Of a stretch of 7,142 nucleotides of DNA, positions 6,858 to 7,142 are shown one piece after another (positions within the stretch are counted from its first letter, which is position 1; each line of letters begins with the position of its first letter). This DNA is from Limnobacter sp. Lineage in GTDB: Bacteria; Pseudomonadota; Gammaproteobacteria; Burkholderiales; Burkholderiaceae_B. The notes under the pieces are model-generated. The model was not told the DNA's origin and did no database searches. It saw only the letters and a program-made list of their open reading frames with translations. A program made the translations under genes and the position numbers. The stretch is taken from positions 1 to 7,142 of the forward strand of contig JAAURO010000084.1 of assembly GCA_012032215.1 (NCBI GenBank). Reading direction: 5' to 3'.

Positions 6858-6990
6858 CACGGCGACGGTGCGGCCGGCGAGGTCTTGCCCGAGATGGCCG
6901 AGCGGCTCCCACGTTTCCAGTTGCCGGACAGGGAGTAGGCGTGCCCCTCGACGACGCGGCGGGCGGCGGCCGTGCCGGCCGTCAACGATC
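6858..6990 (-). pseudogene. Fragment of a D-isomer-specific 2-hydroxyacid dehydrogenase
   Basis: The minus strand encodes a partial NAD(P)-dependent 2-hydroxyacid dehydrogenase, such as glyoxylate reductase or D-glycerate dehydrogenase. One frame reads TAAARRVVEGHAYSLSGNW and the next frame continues TWEPLGHLGQDLAGRTVAV, matching the family pattern of an ARR helix, a G-x-W-x-x-WEP segment, LG-x-DL-x-G-x-T and the start of the Rossmann glycine loop. The glycine loop itself is lost at the junction near 6857. A one-base loss near 6914 explains the frame change, since restoring it gives NWKTWEP. Almost all codons end in G or C, unlike the rest of the window. The 5' part beyond about 6990 does not look like the family. 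No catalytic Arg, Glu or His segment is present, so this remnant is not a functional gene here. Confidence 0.5.
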
Positions 6991-7142
6991 GCTCGGGAAC
7001 CGGATCTTGGGGCGAGCCTTGCGCGCCGAACTCCGACCCTTGCGCCGGGTTTGCGGCGGTCGAATGTTTGGGCGGGGGTTGCGGCGGCGGATTTGCGATC
7101 GTTCTCTCGCGCATGCAAGCGATTTTTCCGGTGGTGACGGCC
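6991..7142. other. High-GC tail without a recognisable gene
   Basis: I see no convincing gene here. Frames on both strands stay open because of the composition, but the translations are rich in Arg, Pro and Ala without family motifs. It contains GCGGCGGCGG at 7081-7090. It shares the high GC of the dehydrogenase fragment and probably comes from the same foreign source. Confidence 0.4.

Noticed and set aside
7081..7090. GCGGCGGCGG as a microsatellite or regulatory repeat
   Set aside because: It is too short and is expected by chance in DNA of this composition.
6473..7114. 213-codon minus-strand open frame across the cheV 3' end and tail
   Set aside because: As a whole it is an artefact: it spans the suspected junction and is antisense to the receiver domain. 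Only the short dehydrogenase-like block inside it is kept.
6826..7137. 103-codon plus-strand open frame in the tail
   Set aside because: The translation is Arg/Pro/Ser-rich without motifs; it stays open because of high GC, and the coding signal is on the other strand.

Overview
The window looks like a chromosomal segment of a motile, flagellated Gram-negative bacterium, most likely a betaproteobacterium. A Burkholderiales lineage of moderate GC content (Limnobacter-like) is a guess from gene types and composition, not a demonstrated placement. The evidence is a Sec signal peptide on a periplasmic protein, an inner-membrane RND protein, a compact flagellin with a FliA-type promoter, and a CheV-type chemotaxis protein.

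Layout: bases 1-49 hold the last codons of an upstream gene. Positions 49-3667 carry a tight two-gene unit on the plus strand: an exported YCF48/BNR-like beta-propeller protein and a 786-residue RND/MMPL transporter. Both are intact, and together they probably form an envelope export or lipid-trafficking system. A small unrecognised AT-richer gene (3710-3940) follows, then a zinc-dependent succinylglutamate desuccinylase/aspartoacylase family gene (3949-4952). The latter is broken into reading-frame pieces by three single-base indels but keeps every catalytic motif. It converges on, and overlaps by 7 bases, the flagellin gene on the minus strand (4946-5812). The flagellin has a good ribosome binding site and a sigma-28-like promoter. 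A divergent gene on the plus strand from 6015 encodes CheV (CheW domain plus receiver domain), split by two indels.

At about 6849-6857 the CheV receiver domain stops matching its family and GC content jumps to about 69% (hand count over 6901-7140). The minus strand of this tail encodes a fragment of an unrelated D-2-hydroxyacid dehydrogenase. The simplest reading is a chimeric join of DNA from a second, high-GC organism. The compensating indels suggest an error-prone read or contig rather than true pseudogenes.

I see no tRNA, rRNA, CRISPR array, insertion sequence or phage gene, and no convincing new defence or mobile system. The biologically most open items are the YCF48-RND pair, the orphan small gene and the overlapping convergent 3' ends. 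The strongest signal is technical: the chimeric tail.
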